A DNA stretch of 64,000 nucleotides from the NCBI GenBank assembly GCA_961205875.1, contig OY540810.1:17484001-17548000 (forward strand). The letters run 5' to 3'. Under the pieces are notes generated by a model, which was not told the DNA's origin, did not search any database, and saw nothing but the letters and a program-made list of their open reading frames with translations. Positions within the stretch are counted from its first letter, which is position 1; every line of letters begins with the position of its first letter. The stretch comes from Sialis fuliginosa. Taxonomy: Eukaryota; Arthropoda; Insecta; Megaloptera; Sialidae. The position numbers were made by a program, and so were the translations under genes. This document shows positions 35,850 through 46,244 of the stretch, in pieces.

Positions 35850-36613
35850 GGGGAGGTGTTAACTTTTTTAAATTTTGATATATTTATCTATTTATCTACG
35901 TAACTGCATGATATTAAGGTAAATTTGGACAAGATAATATTCAATTAAAATTAAAATTTCGACATTCAACCACTAATAGCGTAACGAGGGTGGGTTTTTG
36001 GTATGTTTATATACATAGTTGCTTGAGTTATAAAGGTGAATTCGAGCAAAACAGTCTTCAATAAAAATAAAAATTTCGGCAATCAACCCCTAATGGCGGG
36101 GGTCGACATGGAGTTGGGTTTCTGTAATTTTTAACTAAGTTCCAAGATATTTACGATTTTCTGTAGGTAATGAATAAAAATAAATAATTATTTAATATTT
36201 CATCCCCTGTCACGTATGGAGGGTTGTAATTACTTTCATTCAATCCGGGGGAAAAAATACTTCAGGGCAGGGGATTTTAAGCGGAAAAACAACCCCCTAT
36301 CTCGCATAGGAGCTGAGATATTTACGACTTTGTATAATGAATAAAAGTTAAACAAAATAAAAAATTTCGCCCCCTGTCATTTATGGAGGGTTATTATCAG
36401 TTTTGTTCGATCCAGTGGGAAAAATACTACGGGGGAGGAGGTTTTAGGAGGAAAATCAACCCTCTATTTTGCATAGGAGCCGAGATATTTACGATTTTGT
36501 ATAGTCAATAAAAAACAAATAAAGGAAAAATTAAATATTTCACCCCATGTCACGTATGCAAGTTTGTAATTAGTTTCAAAATCCACGCGAGCGAAGCAGT
36601 GGGTATCAGCTAG
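35850..36613 (+). mobile_element. Helitron-type repeat with internal ~170-bp tandem units
   Basis: The 3' end reads CCACGCGAGCGAAGCAGTGGG then TATCAG and CTAG at 36610-36613 before host T. A CCAC...GTGG hairpin precedes the terminus. From about 36170 there are at least two and a half tandem units of about 170 bp, each with CCCCTGTCAYNTATGGAGGG, GATCC, TACTACGGGG-like, and GCATAGGAGCYGAGATATTTA words. Units of the same kind are scattered at 19040-19344, 48300-48620 and 62515-62640. The 5' end is not defined. Confidence 0.6.
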
Positions 36614-36919
36614 TATAAATATAAATCTAAGCAATGTTTAACAGTTTGTATTTTGTATATTACAAATAATGTAAATAAATTATTACAATTTATATCGATT
36701 TTTTTTCAATCAAAAATATTTTTTTTTCTATAAAACTCATCTTCTCGCGTCGCCAGGGAGCATCGCAAAATTCATTTTGCCCACATCAAATTTAGGTCTT
36801 GCTCCGCCACTGTTTCTAATTCTATACACATATGTTACACTGTTCTCGAAACGTAAAGCAGATGACATCAAAGTCAACTATAACATATGTATACGCATTA
36901 GTTGTGTGAATGTAATACC

Positions 36920-37466
36920 ACAATGAGAGCATATCGCTCATTTGCTGCAACAACGTCATAACTAAAGATTGGAAAAATAGTTTTTCAACTATTGCGTAAA
37001 AATGCATTTATTGTAATTTTTATTACATATCTCCACCGTTCTCAGAAAACTGGTTTGATTGAACACAATTTGAAATCAACTATTTGCAACTACCTTTCCA
37101 ACTATTTTAAAACTATTTGCGACACTTTTTACTGCTTTGTTTGCACTAAGTATTATTAAATCGTAAAAAAACTATTTCCCAACTATTTTCCTAAAAAAAA
37201 TTCAATTAGTAACTATTTCGTTGAAAATAACAACTATTTTTCCAATCTCTAGTCATAACTTGTTGTTTGTACAGGAAAAAACGTTCGTACATGTACTTTA
37301 TACAGCAAGAACGATATATCTGAGCTTATTTTACTAACTACGAAGAGCATAAATTATTTGGAAATTATCATATAAAGTTATACTTACCAATTCAAACTTT
37401 AAACGTGTCTTCTGAAAAATTACAATTTTTGAGTTTTGACGTTGTTGCAGCAAATGAGCGATATGT
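36920..37466. repeat. Inverted repeat interrupted by a hAT MITE
   Basis: ATCGCTCATTTGCTGCAACA (about 36933-36952) is answered by TGTTGCAGCAAATGAGCGAT (about 37442-37461), a near-perfect inverted pair. The MITE at 36963-37251 lies between them. Confidence 0.7.
36963..37251. mobile_element. hAT MITE, 289 bp, perfect target duplication
   Basis: Ends TAAAGATTGGAAAAATAGTT (36963) and AACTATTTTTCCAATCTCTA (to 37251). A perfect 8-bp duplication GTCATAAC lies at 36955-36962 and 37252-37259. The interior is rich in AACTATTT repeats. Confidence 0.9.
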
Positions 37467-37469
37467 TTG

Positions 37470-38071
37470 ACCCGTCATCCGTATTGTCGAGTTCAACGCC
37501 GCACATAAGGACGGATGACTGAATTACGGCGCCAAAAATAGATTTAGGTATTCTCTTCAAACGAATAACAAATACCGTCAAAACGTTATCTATAAACCAG
37601 TCCGCAATGCAACGTACGAATTTTATTTTATTATGTAACTCAATAGTCTGTGCGTGCAATTAAAGTTGGGTTTCTTTTCAACAGCCGATATCGATAATTT
37701 GCACTTGAATTTTGACGGAGTAGCGTTACGAGTGGTTCTAATTTTATGCATGAAATACCATTTTTGTTAAAAAAAATATTGAAATGTTAACTTTAGTTTG
37801 AGTTATAAAAAAGTTCCAAAGAGTACACCGATTTTTTTTTACTAGTTCGAAAAAATATCTTAAAACTAATATAAAAATAGAAATTACGAAAGTATTCTTT
37901 TCAGGTAGTCGTGACGATCTCGTTATAAGGAAAATGATGATTAAGATGATGAGGAGGATGTAGAATAATATATTAACTAAAATCAAATTGTAGACGTATT
38001 ATGTAGGTATCTATCTCACTAATTCAAATTACATAAAAAAGCATTTTTTTAAATTAAATAAATCAGGCATT
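37470..38071. other. AT-rich DNA without a supported gene
   Basis: The 79- and 80-codon minus ORFs show no recognisable domain. Nothing else supported. Confidence 0.35.
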
Positions 38072-38818
38072 TTGCTTCCTCGCAATATCGAAGATACGAG
38101 AAGCTATGTGATCGTTTCAGTTTGAGACAAAAAAAATATTTTCCGATTTCAAAATTTTAAATTGATTTATCCGTTTCACGTCAAGGCAAACACTTTTCGT
38201 TGCGTATCTGTCTGTCTGTGTGTCCGTCCGTCCGTCTGTCCCCTGAATCCTTGTCACACGCATAACTCATCAACCACTGAACCGATATTATTGAAACTTG
38301 GTCGGATGGTTGGGTCTGGCTTGAGGACGGTTCCATTTTAACCCATTAATCCCCAAAGTTGCGTAAACGCAACATTTTAAAACAATTTTTTTTTTACATA
38401 TGTCGTTGAATGGAATGACTTTTTTGCTGCTACAATTTATTCTTAACAGAACAGGAATTACGTTTTTTATGAAATACATCGATATAATCAAAAAGCTTAA
38501 TTTTTGCAAATTTATGAAATATGACGATATTTTGGTTTGCTTCCATTATATTTTCGTCGATCTATTTTTTCGGCGCAGAATTGAATTAGATTTTCCAAAT
38601 TACCAATTTAGATTAACCTGACCTTTAGTAAAGGAGACATAACAAGATATTTGGCACTGCGTTTATAGTTTTTACATACTTTACTTATTTTATTATTGTT
38701 GCGTATACGCAACGTTGGGATTACCAGTAAGAAGCTCCCAATATGTCGCGCAGTTATCTTCCGACGCGACGGACGGGTAACACAAGTGCGGCAGTTTTGC
38801 GTGATTATTCATAGTGAA

Positions 38819-39118
38819 TCCTTAATATTTATAAAGCTCAACGTCTCTCTGTCTGTCTGTCTGTCCGTTAATGCGCTTATAACTCGAGAACCACTTATCT
38901 GATTTACGTGTTTTTTTTAATTCATCGATGTTTTCTGGCCAGGTTATAGGAGCTATATTTTGTTACGTTAGGTAACATAAGGAATAAGCAGTGACGATAA
39001 TAGTAAATAAAGTCAGAAACAAGTTTGCCGTTAGCTTATTATTTTATAATACGCTGCCTAAATCGTTAAATATTGAGCAATATAATATAATAAAGAATTT
39101 CGTAGAATCAAAAGATCT
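38819..39118 (+). mobile_element. Helitron 5' fragment inside the piggyBac
   Basis: Starts TCCTTAATATTTATAAAGC after a host A, has TCTGTCTG repeats, AACTCGAGAACCACTTATC and GTTACGTTAGGTAAC, all shared with the Helitron at 11686-12578. The 3' half is absent; the match fades just before the transposase frame at 39136. Confidence 0.7.
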
Positions 39119-39135
39119 AAAATACATGATTCTTT

Positions 39136-39960
39136 GACATACTAATTTTTTCGGGTTATCATACGTTACCAGCTACAAAAATGTATTGGTCAAAAGATGA
39201 GGATAAAGGAATAATGCTTGTTAGAAACAATATGAGTAGGAACAGATTCGATTCCATAAAGCAAAACATATATTTATTAGATAACGACCAACATGATAAA
39301 AGCGATATATTTTCAAAACTAAGACTTCTTTTTGATTTGATAAATGAAAAGAATATTCAGTTTCGAGTATTTTATCATAATTTGTCTATTGATGTGGAAA
39401 TGGTGACATATTTTGGACGACATAGTTGTAAGATGTACCTACTTCAAGAGAAAATCAATTAAGTTTGGCTTCAAACTATGGTGCCTATGTAATTCCAATG
39501 GTTACTTGTACAAATTGGGAGGTGTTGATTTGCATGACAACGGAATATGTAACTACAGAATCAACGTAAAAGGGAAAAAGTGGTGGTGGCCCCTCTTTAT
39601 AAATTTGATCGACAGTATTATTGTAAATTCCTGGAAAATTTACAATTTGGCAAACAAATCAAAAATGTCACGGTTAGAATTAAAGTCCTACATAGCAGTC
39701 ACTCTTATGAAAATGGATGAAGATGATATTCAAGGCGTAGATATAACGGGACCAAGTAACCAAGTAAAATTTCCTTCAAAACCAAATCATGGACGACCAT
39801 CTAAAAGTACATTACTCCTGGAAATTCGATTTGATAATATCGGTCACGTGATAGTAGAGGAAGAAAATAAAGCAAGAAGATGTAGGCAATGCAAAAACAA
39901 CACTATATACATGTGAGCCAAGTACAAGTGCACCTACACACAAACTGTTGAACTCTTCCA
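39136..39960 (+). pseudogene. piggyBac transposase pseudogene
   Basis: A DDE-type transposase that acts at TTAA. The frame opens at about 39136 (IFSGYHTLPATKMYWS) and continues SRNRFDSIKQNIYL, LRLLFDLINEKN, then SIDVEMVTYFGRHSCK, part of the conserved core. A frameshift near 39450 moves to the frame with FGFKLWCLCNSNGYLYKL. Directly after GYLYKLGG the protein jumps to VDLHDNGICNYRI and GKKWWWPLF, so the central portion carrying further catalytic residues is deleted. The C-terminal zinc-binding tail begins CRQCKNNTIYM, where a TGA stop (39914-39916) stands at the position of the next expected cysteine; AKYKCTY follows. The N-terminus upstream is replaced by Helitron DNA. Non-functional. Confidence 0.92.
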
Positions 39961-40649
39961 CACTAAGTAATAACTTCGGTATTCCCAACGTTGCGTAAAC
40001 GCAACATTGTGTTGTAAAAAAAATAAAAGCAAGTAATTTTTTTTAACTTCGTAAACAGTTATTTGAGTACATGTTTAGTAATAATATGTAATAAAAACAT
40101 CGAATTAGTTTTATTTTCTAACCTTGGGAATTAATGGGTTAAAATCATCAAAATCGTGTGTAAGGGGGAGGGGTGACATCCCAAAATATTTCTTTTTTCA
40201 AGATATCTCAAGAACGACACATGTTATGTGAAAATTTTATAGAATATTTTTTGTAGAGCATTCCTATAATATGGGTCTTCAACGTTTGTTGTAAAATATT
40301 CCCTTACAAAGATTTATCTCAATTTATTTTAAAAATTCGTGTTTTGTTTTTCTAAATTGATATTTGCTTGGCCATATTAAAGGTCATTTTGACGTTTTAA
40401 ATGTCATTTTGGCGTTTTAAATGTCATTTTGACGTTTGCATAAATTTAGATTTAGATTGAAATTGTCAAAAAATTAAAAATATACAAAAAAATAATCAGG
40501 TGCGTCTTAAGAAAAATTCCAAACAAGATTTTTTAGTAAAATTTGTATAAAAATTAAATGGTTTACCAATGCCAGGCAATTTATCTGAACACTATCGGTT
40601 TTGGTGAATTTAGCACGAGGAAGCACTGTGCATTTAATTGGCAGATGTT

Positions 40650-41574
40650 TTCTGAAAGCAGTTTCCATTTTAGATCAAAATATCAACTAAAATCATATTT
40701 TATATTTTTGTCGTCGTAATTCAGTCATCCGTCCTTATGTGCTCCGGTTGTATTTGACGGTGCCAGCTGCCGGGCCGGACTATGTGTGAAAGTTCTGATT
40801 TGATTATCGGTTTTGTCGGTGTGTGGAAAACCGCCCTAAAAATTAAAAAATAAGTGCCGGTTCTGTGCTTGTGTACGGAAGACTATAATTTAATAATGGT
40901 AGTAGAGAGACAATACGTACGTGTGCGGTATTTTGGGCTCCCACATCAGTTTCAAATTACATCGCTTGCGCATAGTGCGTACTATAAGAAACCTATAAAA
41001 GGGTTTATTACAGTCGAGCACAGTTGTAGAAACCAGCCGGTGTCTTTGTTTTATTGGCGCGCGCACCATCTTTTAATTAATTTCGTGCCGACACGACGAC
41101 TCAAATAAATATTATATTATTATCAGTACTATGTTGTTTCCAGTATGTACGTTGTTGCAAAAAAAATAAAATATTAAAATTTAAGTACCATAAATTTTAT
41201 ATAGTTACTCTAAATTCTTATCAACATTTTCAGAATGTAATTTTTTATACAATTGATATATGTATGTATAAGTATATAGTATATATTATATATATAGTAT
41301 TGTTATAGATGACCATCTTGTATCTTCTTTATTTGAGTTGGTTTTTTGATAATGGTTAGTGTGAAACTTAAAGCTTTAGTGAAATAAAATTATTTTTATA
41401 TGTAGTAATCATTTATTAATAGTTTCATAAGCGTTTCTTTTTTAAAAACTATTACATACGTACGTACAAAAAAAATTACGAACAAATTTTTTTTACTTAC
41501 AATTTTTTTTTACTCATTAGTAAAAATAATGATATTACAATGAAGTTGTTCAAAATAAAGTAGCAATAAATATA
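40650..41574. other. AT-rich DNA without a supported gene
   Basis: A short GC-richer patch (40735-40830) has GCCGGGCCGG and ATGTGTGAAAG words reminiscent of the 411-1777 family but is too diverged to assign. The 84-codon ORF at 40854-41108 has no recognisable domain. Confidence 0.4.
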
Positions 41575-41810
41575 TGTAATGTACGTGAATATGCAGGATG
41601 TCCCATAAACATACCAACAAACTTTCAGGGGTTGATGAGGACATTAAAACAATAACTTTTTGTTAGTAAATCTATGTTTGCAAAAGAGCCATTTTAGCCG
41701 TAGAGCAAAAGAAATGCTTCAAAGTAAGATGATCAAAAGATGTAAAGGGCGCATTCAACAAAATTCCATATTTTTTGCTCCAGGAGGCATCGAAACATTT
41801 GTTTAATACA
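41575..41810. repeat. Possible MITE fragment
   Basis: GCAGGATGTCCCATAAACAT is the kind of terminus often seen on dispersed Tc1/mariner-like insect repeats. The other end was not found. Confidence 0.35.
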
Positions 41811-41925
41811 TGACTACGTTCATGGGCGTGGCCAGGATTTTATTTAGGGGGTGGGGGAAATAAATTTACATGTTAAATTCATTTTTTATGTTACATAGTT
41901 TATTTAAAAAATAATCAGGTTAAAA

Positions 41926-43000
41926 TTAATTTCCGTGGATCTTCCGCGAATCTTCTAAGTACTTCTGTTTAAATTTTGTTTTGTTTTCATTAATAGTTTT
42001 TCTGTGGACACTTAGAATGCACATACCGTTGAGTCTATTCTCAGACATTGTAGATCTCAGCCATGTTTTAACCCGTCGCAACCTTTCAATCGTGCATGTT
42101 GTACATGGCTGTGAGGATTGCATTTTTTGTTTCTGGGAAGAAATCCTCAGCCTCTTTCAGTATCTCTACAAAGTCGAGTTCTTTGAGATTTTGATTTTTA
42201 ATTTCGCTATCATTTCATAGATTAAACCACAATTCGATTTCATAAACAAAATTATCTAAATGGTAGTATTGCCAAATACATAAATCTTTTTATCTACATA
42301 TCTATTATCTTTAAATCTAAATTCTTCCAATGTCATATTTATCATAGAACTTGGGTGTAAAGATAACAATGAAAAAGCTGGAAGGTTTTCATCAGAAAAT
42401 CGATACTCCAGCGAAGATATCAACGAATCCAAGTATGGAATAAATAGTGACCGCTTCCAGAATTCGTTTTGAGTTAGTGCTGGGTGATTAGACCGATGTT
42501 GTCGTCCTTTAATTCGTGGAAGTTGTAAATCTACTCCAATGCTTTGAGTAGTTGTAATGGTGATTTTTTACGCTTGATAAAATTCTTTTGATATGATTGT
42601 AACATGTCTATAGTTTTAGATTATAAAATATTGACGACAGGTTCCAATATTGTTGAATATTTGGCTATCAACCCGACACATAATATAAATTCAGGCTTTG
42701 TTGTGGCGCAATGTAGCTGGAACGCACCTTTTCTGGTTGCAGCATTATTCCCATCTATTACCACTGTCGGCAAATAGAAAAGGGTTTTGTCAGGGCGGAA
42801 ATCTATTGTTGGAGCATTCGAGTTGTCACTAAATTTTCATCTCTCACCTCGGTAAATCGATCATAAACTCTAGAATTAATTACTTCCAATTTGTCGTAGC
42901 GTGTACCACCTTGTTCAATTTGAGCTGTTCGTTTTGACAACTGTGTTTTGCTTTTTAAAAGCCTTATTGATTGTTTCTGTAAAGTTGCTATCGATCATTT
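41926..43000 (-). pseudogene. hAT transposase pseudogene, ZMYM1-like C-terminal part
   Basis: Read on the minus strand from about 43000 downward. Pieces: QLPRIKGRQHRSNHP, FIPYLDSLISSLEYRF and FSLLSLHPSSMINMT (around 42550-42320) match the central region of hAT-family proteins of the ZMYM1/P52rIPK type. Then FVEILKEAEDFFPETKNA, and finally TTCTIERLRRVKTWLRSTM followed by NRLNGMCILSVHR (42090-41990). The last piece is the characteristic hAT dimerisation domain, which normally reads ERSFSTLRRIKTWLRSTM; here FST is absent. Several frameshifts and stops (for example near 42225 and 42110) show that it is dead. The catalytic middle is poorly preserved. No TIRs were assigned. Confidence 0.78.
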
Positions 43001-43006
43001 TGGATG

Positions 43007-43480
43007 TTAGTCAGCAAGTTCCACGGCCTTGACTTTTACACAAAATGGAAGTCTGTCACGCGCTTCTACCTCATTGTTATCGTTGGATTCCGAGGAAGTA
43101 GTGCCGTGTATAACTGATCTTTTTTTCTTTGCGACGGTTTCTTCACTGCCTTTTTCAAGACCAGTGCTTTCTTCTTCTGGAGTAGAGAATAACACTTCTT
43201 GTTCGGTAAACTCCATACTTCCGTACATATCTAGAAATCGCTTGAACAATTCTCTGCCGATTAATGCAGACCGTAAACTATTTTTGGGGCTTTCCGTATC
43301 GACTATGAATTTGTGTACAGTCAATAATTTTCGAAGATGACATATACCATCAGCCAATTCTTGTTTTTCAACGTCACTGACTGGAGGGCACAATATATTA
43401 ATTATATCTTCCAACGTTTCTTCAATATCATCGTGATCGAATACACTGGTCACTTGCCAACTGCTTGCACCAACCTCCAT
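43007..43480 (-). CDS. Unassigned 157-codon ORF
   Basis: I do not recognise the protein. The ATG at 43480 is the first in the frame (the frame is open six codons upstream to a GTG). The product is acidic in the first half (DHDDIEETLEDIINILCPP), has a helical middle (KQELADGICHLRKLLTVHKF) and a low-complexity E/S-rich and basic C-terminal third (EEESTGLEKGSEE, AKKKRS) that looks like a nuclear localisation region. Composition is far less AT-biased than neighbours. It lies, on the same strand, between a zinc-finger-like hAT N-terminal scrap (43642-43842) and the hAT C-terminal pseudogene (below 43000), so it may be an internal segment of that element, an exon of a chimeric gene, or an independent insertion. 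No other exon was found. Confidence 0.4.
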   Translation of the reverse strand: MEVGASSWQVTSVFDHDDIEETLEDIINILCPPVSDVEKQELADGICHLRKLLTVHKFIVDTESPKNSLRSALIGRELFKRFLDMYGSMEFTEQEVLFSTPEEESTGLEKGSEETVAKKKRSVIHGTTSSESNDNNEVEARDRLPFCVKVKAVELAD

Positions 43481-43641
43481 TTCAAAACGACCAGACACCT
43501 CGGAAAGTTGCGCTCAACTAACGAGAAACGTGCTTTTGGCGGTTATATTTGCAATAATCACTTATTTGAAAGTCAGTAAAATCAGTCATTTTTCTTAAAA
43601 ATGCTTTGTTCTCTCACTAGAGGGTGCTTTTTCTTTTCTGT

Positions 43642-43842
43642 TTAATTTAACATTCCCAGGCCTGTTTTTGAGAAAGGATAAAGAAATTTAAAACAGTATT
43701 TTGAGTAGATAGCACCGTCGGCATCAGCGTTACTCAACATTTTTCGAGATTTCGACATTGGGTACAAAGCATTATTTAGGATACTTTTTCTATTATAACA
43801 TGAAATTTCATTTCGAAATTCAATTAAAGACATTACAGACAA
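43642..43842 (-). pseudogene. hAT N-terminal (TTF-type zinc finger) scrap
   Basis: The minus frame ends DADGAIYSKYCFKFLYPF and then GLGMLN. In TTF-type zinc fingers of ZMYM1-like hAT proteins an xxDGAFCxxCVLF motif occupies this place, so this could be the N-terminal domain of the pseudogene below 43000. A cysteine of the motif is replaced by tyrosine. The link is inferred from strand, order and motif; the intervening ORF is unexplained. Confidence 0.4.
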
Positions 43843-43849
43843 CAGTTGA

Positions 43850-44486
43850 ACGGAACTCTACATTTTAGGCGTGGTTTCCAAACTCGACGGCAATAAATAC
43901 TTTTTTCGTGGGTTCTATTTCAATAGCTATTTATGATACATCATTTTTTAAAACACCATTTTGTTCGAAATTTTATCAGCTTTAAGATTTATAAAACCTA
44001 TTTCATCCTAAAACTGACAGCCCCAGTGTTATTCCCAAATAACTGATTTTAGAGAGTTATACACCCCCCTTCGAAGGCGGGGGAATGTTATCGCCATGTT
44101 CTATACATTAAAATCTACCAATTTCTTGAAAAAAATCGTCTGACGACTGGACTATGACTGCACCGAAAAACACTAATTAACGGAATAAAAAAAAATTAAC
44201 ACAAGCAACAATCACTTTCACGACGATGTGTGAGGAATAAGGTAAAATAGGATCCTCCTTTTTTGTCATTTCCTAATTAATGAGTATCAAAGACTATTGA
44301 TATTCACTGAATGATTGTCGTCAGCGCACTGCCATCGGATCTCCATATAACAAGTTTAGAAAATTTTAAAATCTCTTCTTGCACCCAAAGCATTATGTTA
44401 CACCACATAGCTATTACTTTCAAACAAATTCTTTATAAAGCAGGCAATAGTGCAGTGTTATTTTGAAAAATATAACGATCATTTAA
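43850..44486. other. AT-rich DNA without a supported gene
   Basis: A block at about 44205-44330 (TAGGATCCTCCTT, then TTCCTAATTAATG) resembles 49170-49240 (TAGGATCCTCCTT, TTTCTTAATGCACG), suggesting a repeat shared by the two places. Confidence 0.45.
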
Positions 44487-45726
44487 CCCTCCGTTAGGCG
44501 CGCGGCGTACATGCGTAGACCACTCCTATAAAAACTGTAACAATACAAACCACGCTTTATTTGAGCACGTGTCCTTTTGAGTAGCTGTCGATTACTTATC
44601 CTTACATATTATTAGTTACTTAGTTGCAATTTTTTAGCCCGGTGTTTTGAGTTATAGCGAATCAAAAACGGCTGGTCTACGCATGTATGCCGCGGGCCTA
44701 ACGGTGTAACTATTTTTGTAGTGCTTCGATTTTTTATTTTCATCATTTTTGTAAGAAATAGTGGTTTTATTTTATGGGCGTGTATTATATTTTACAAATT
44801 TCAATAATATAGACATGTTTAACTTAAAAAAAAATTTGCGTGGGAGTATTTAAAGCTCCACAAAGAGTTTAGGACAATGCCGAACATACGGGATTTTCAT
44901 AATTGCAGAACGCCACACCATTATAGGCACGGGCGTCCATAAGGGGGGGGAGGGGGTTAATAGGGTACCCCTCTTCAGGAATCGAGAAAATTGATGTAAT
45001 ATTCTATTCTATAATGTACTTAGGGAAAAAAAAATTGGGAGGGGGGGGGGTAAAGCTAATTGATATTTGTTTTGGTCATTGAAAGTCTACACATGGTCAT
45101 GCCTGCCCAAAGTAGCGAAAAGTGAAAAAAAATATCTAGTGATCTTTTATTTTGGTCAATGCGATAAGGCCTAGGTCATCACCCCACCCCACTCCCCTCG
45201 GGAAATTTTTTTCGACTTTCCTGCAAATAGGCTAGGTGATTATGTCGGACTGTGCAATATTTATTCTAGAAATTGCAATAATTCGGCAAATATGTATAAA
45301 AAGACCATATGAGATATATTCGCACTACATTTTTACCTAAATAAAAATATCCAATTTTGATCGCCATTTTCATACTTTTCTTTGCAACATTTTCATTGCA
45401 TTTTTTTTGTATTTCTATATATATATACTATCATAATTAACATATTTTGATAACCATATTTTTATTTTTTAAACTAATATAGAATTTATGACAATAAAAC
45501 GTCTAAAAATGATATTTAACTTTGTTTATTTTTCCACAACAAAATATATAAAAATTTTAATAAAAATTATGTGTTGTATACAAAAGTATACATCAATAAA
45601 CATCATAGTTCAACTCATTTGAAATAAAAATCAAATTCAGCTATTATAGGCCCTATTGAAAATGGTCTACGGCATGTATGCCGCGCGCCTAAACTCGCGA
45701 CAGTAGTACGCGCGCTTAACGAAGGG
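44487..45726. mobile_element. piggyBac-type MITE with TTAA duplications
   Basis: Ends CCCTCCGTTAGGCGCGCGGC (44487) and its inverted partner CGCGCGCTTAACGAAGGG (to 45726). TTAA flanks both ends (44483-44486 and 45727-45730). The motif GGTCTACGCATGTATGCCGC occurs near 44678 and in inverted and near-identical forms near both termini. No transposase. Two poly-G runs (about 44945 and 45040) lie inside. Confidence 0.88.
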
Positions 45727-45730
45727 TTAA

Positions 45731-46240
45731 ATAAAAACCTTCCACCCTGCATTAACAGCAAAATTGGATTGTATATGCATACATATTTTCCATAACAGAT
45801 GTATAAAAATGCGTATGAAAAATATTATGGCATAGGTACGATATATACCACGCTGTTTGACTTATATTTCAAATAATTATTATAAATGTTTAGGATAAAA
45901 GGTACAAACTTTTGTGTGAATTAAAGAAAAAGTTAAGTTGTAAAAATCAATAAAGGATGAACAGAACGGACGTTTGCAAGGTTATGAGCGAGAAAGTAAT
46001 AGTTTATGTTGTTTTGCTATCGTGACACTCAATACAGTGGCGTACGAATAAAATATTTTATTTGGCCACTTATAAAAAGAGATATTAAACTAGACTTTAT
46101 AAAATGTGTATTTGATGTTGGAACTGAACGAAAAATATTAAATGACGAATGGTGTGGTTTCTAAAAATGACCTTAACGCATGCATGTGGTGACAAGTGTA
46201 GATACTAGGTATCTCATAAAATGTATAGCATTTATATTAG
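45731..46240. other. AT-rich DNA without a supported gene
   Basis: No gene, RNA or repeat recognised. Confidence 0.35.
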
Positions 46241-46244
46241 TATA

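Larger units (their letters stand above)
38342..40138 (+). mobile_element. piggyBac element, defective
   Basis: Terminal CCCATTAATCCCCAAAGTTG (38342) and inverted partner CTTGGGAATTAATGGG (to 40138), with TTAA duplications at 38338-38341 and 40139-40142, identify piggyBac. At 1797 bp it is shorter than an autonomous element of about 2.5 kb, even though it includes foreign DNA (Helitron piece 38819-39118). Three 16-bp palindromes GTTGCGTAWACGCAAC lie at 38358-38373, 38698-38713 and 39990-40005. The transposase pseudogene is listed separately. Confidence 0.92.
38074..40640 (-). repeat. Family G copy 3, split by a piggyBac insertion
   Basis: TGCTTCCTCGCAATATCG at 38076 begins an inverted family G copy that runs to the TTAA at 38338-38341, is interrupted, and resumes at the TTAA at 40139-40142 to end near GCACGAGGAAGCACTGTGCA and GGCAGATGTTTT (about 40612-40650). 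Removing the insert restores a continuous family G sequence across the TTAA. Confidence 0.85.

Noticed and set aside
36170-36600. Regularly spaced repeats that could suggest a CRISPR array
   Set aside because: Units are about 170 bp, diverged and without short identical repeats and unique spacers; it is eukaryotic tandem repeat DNA.
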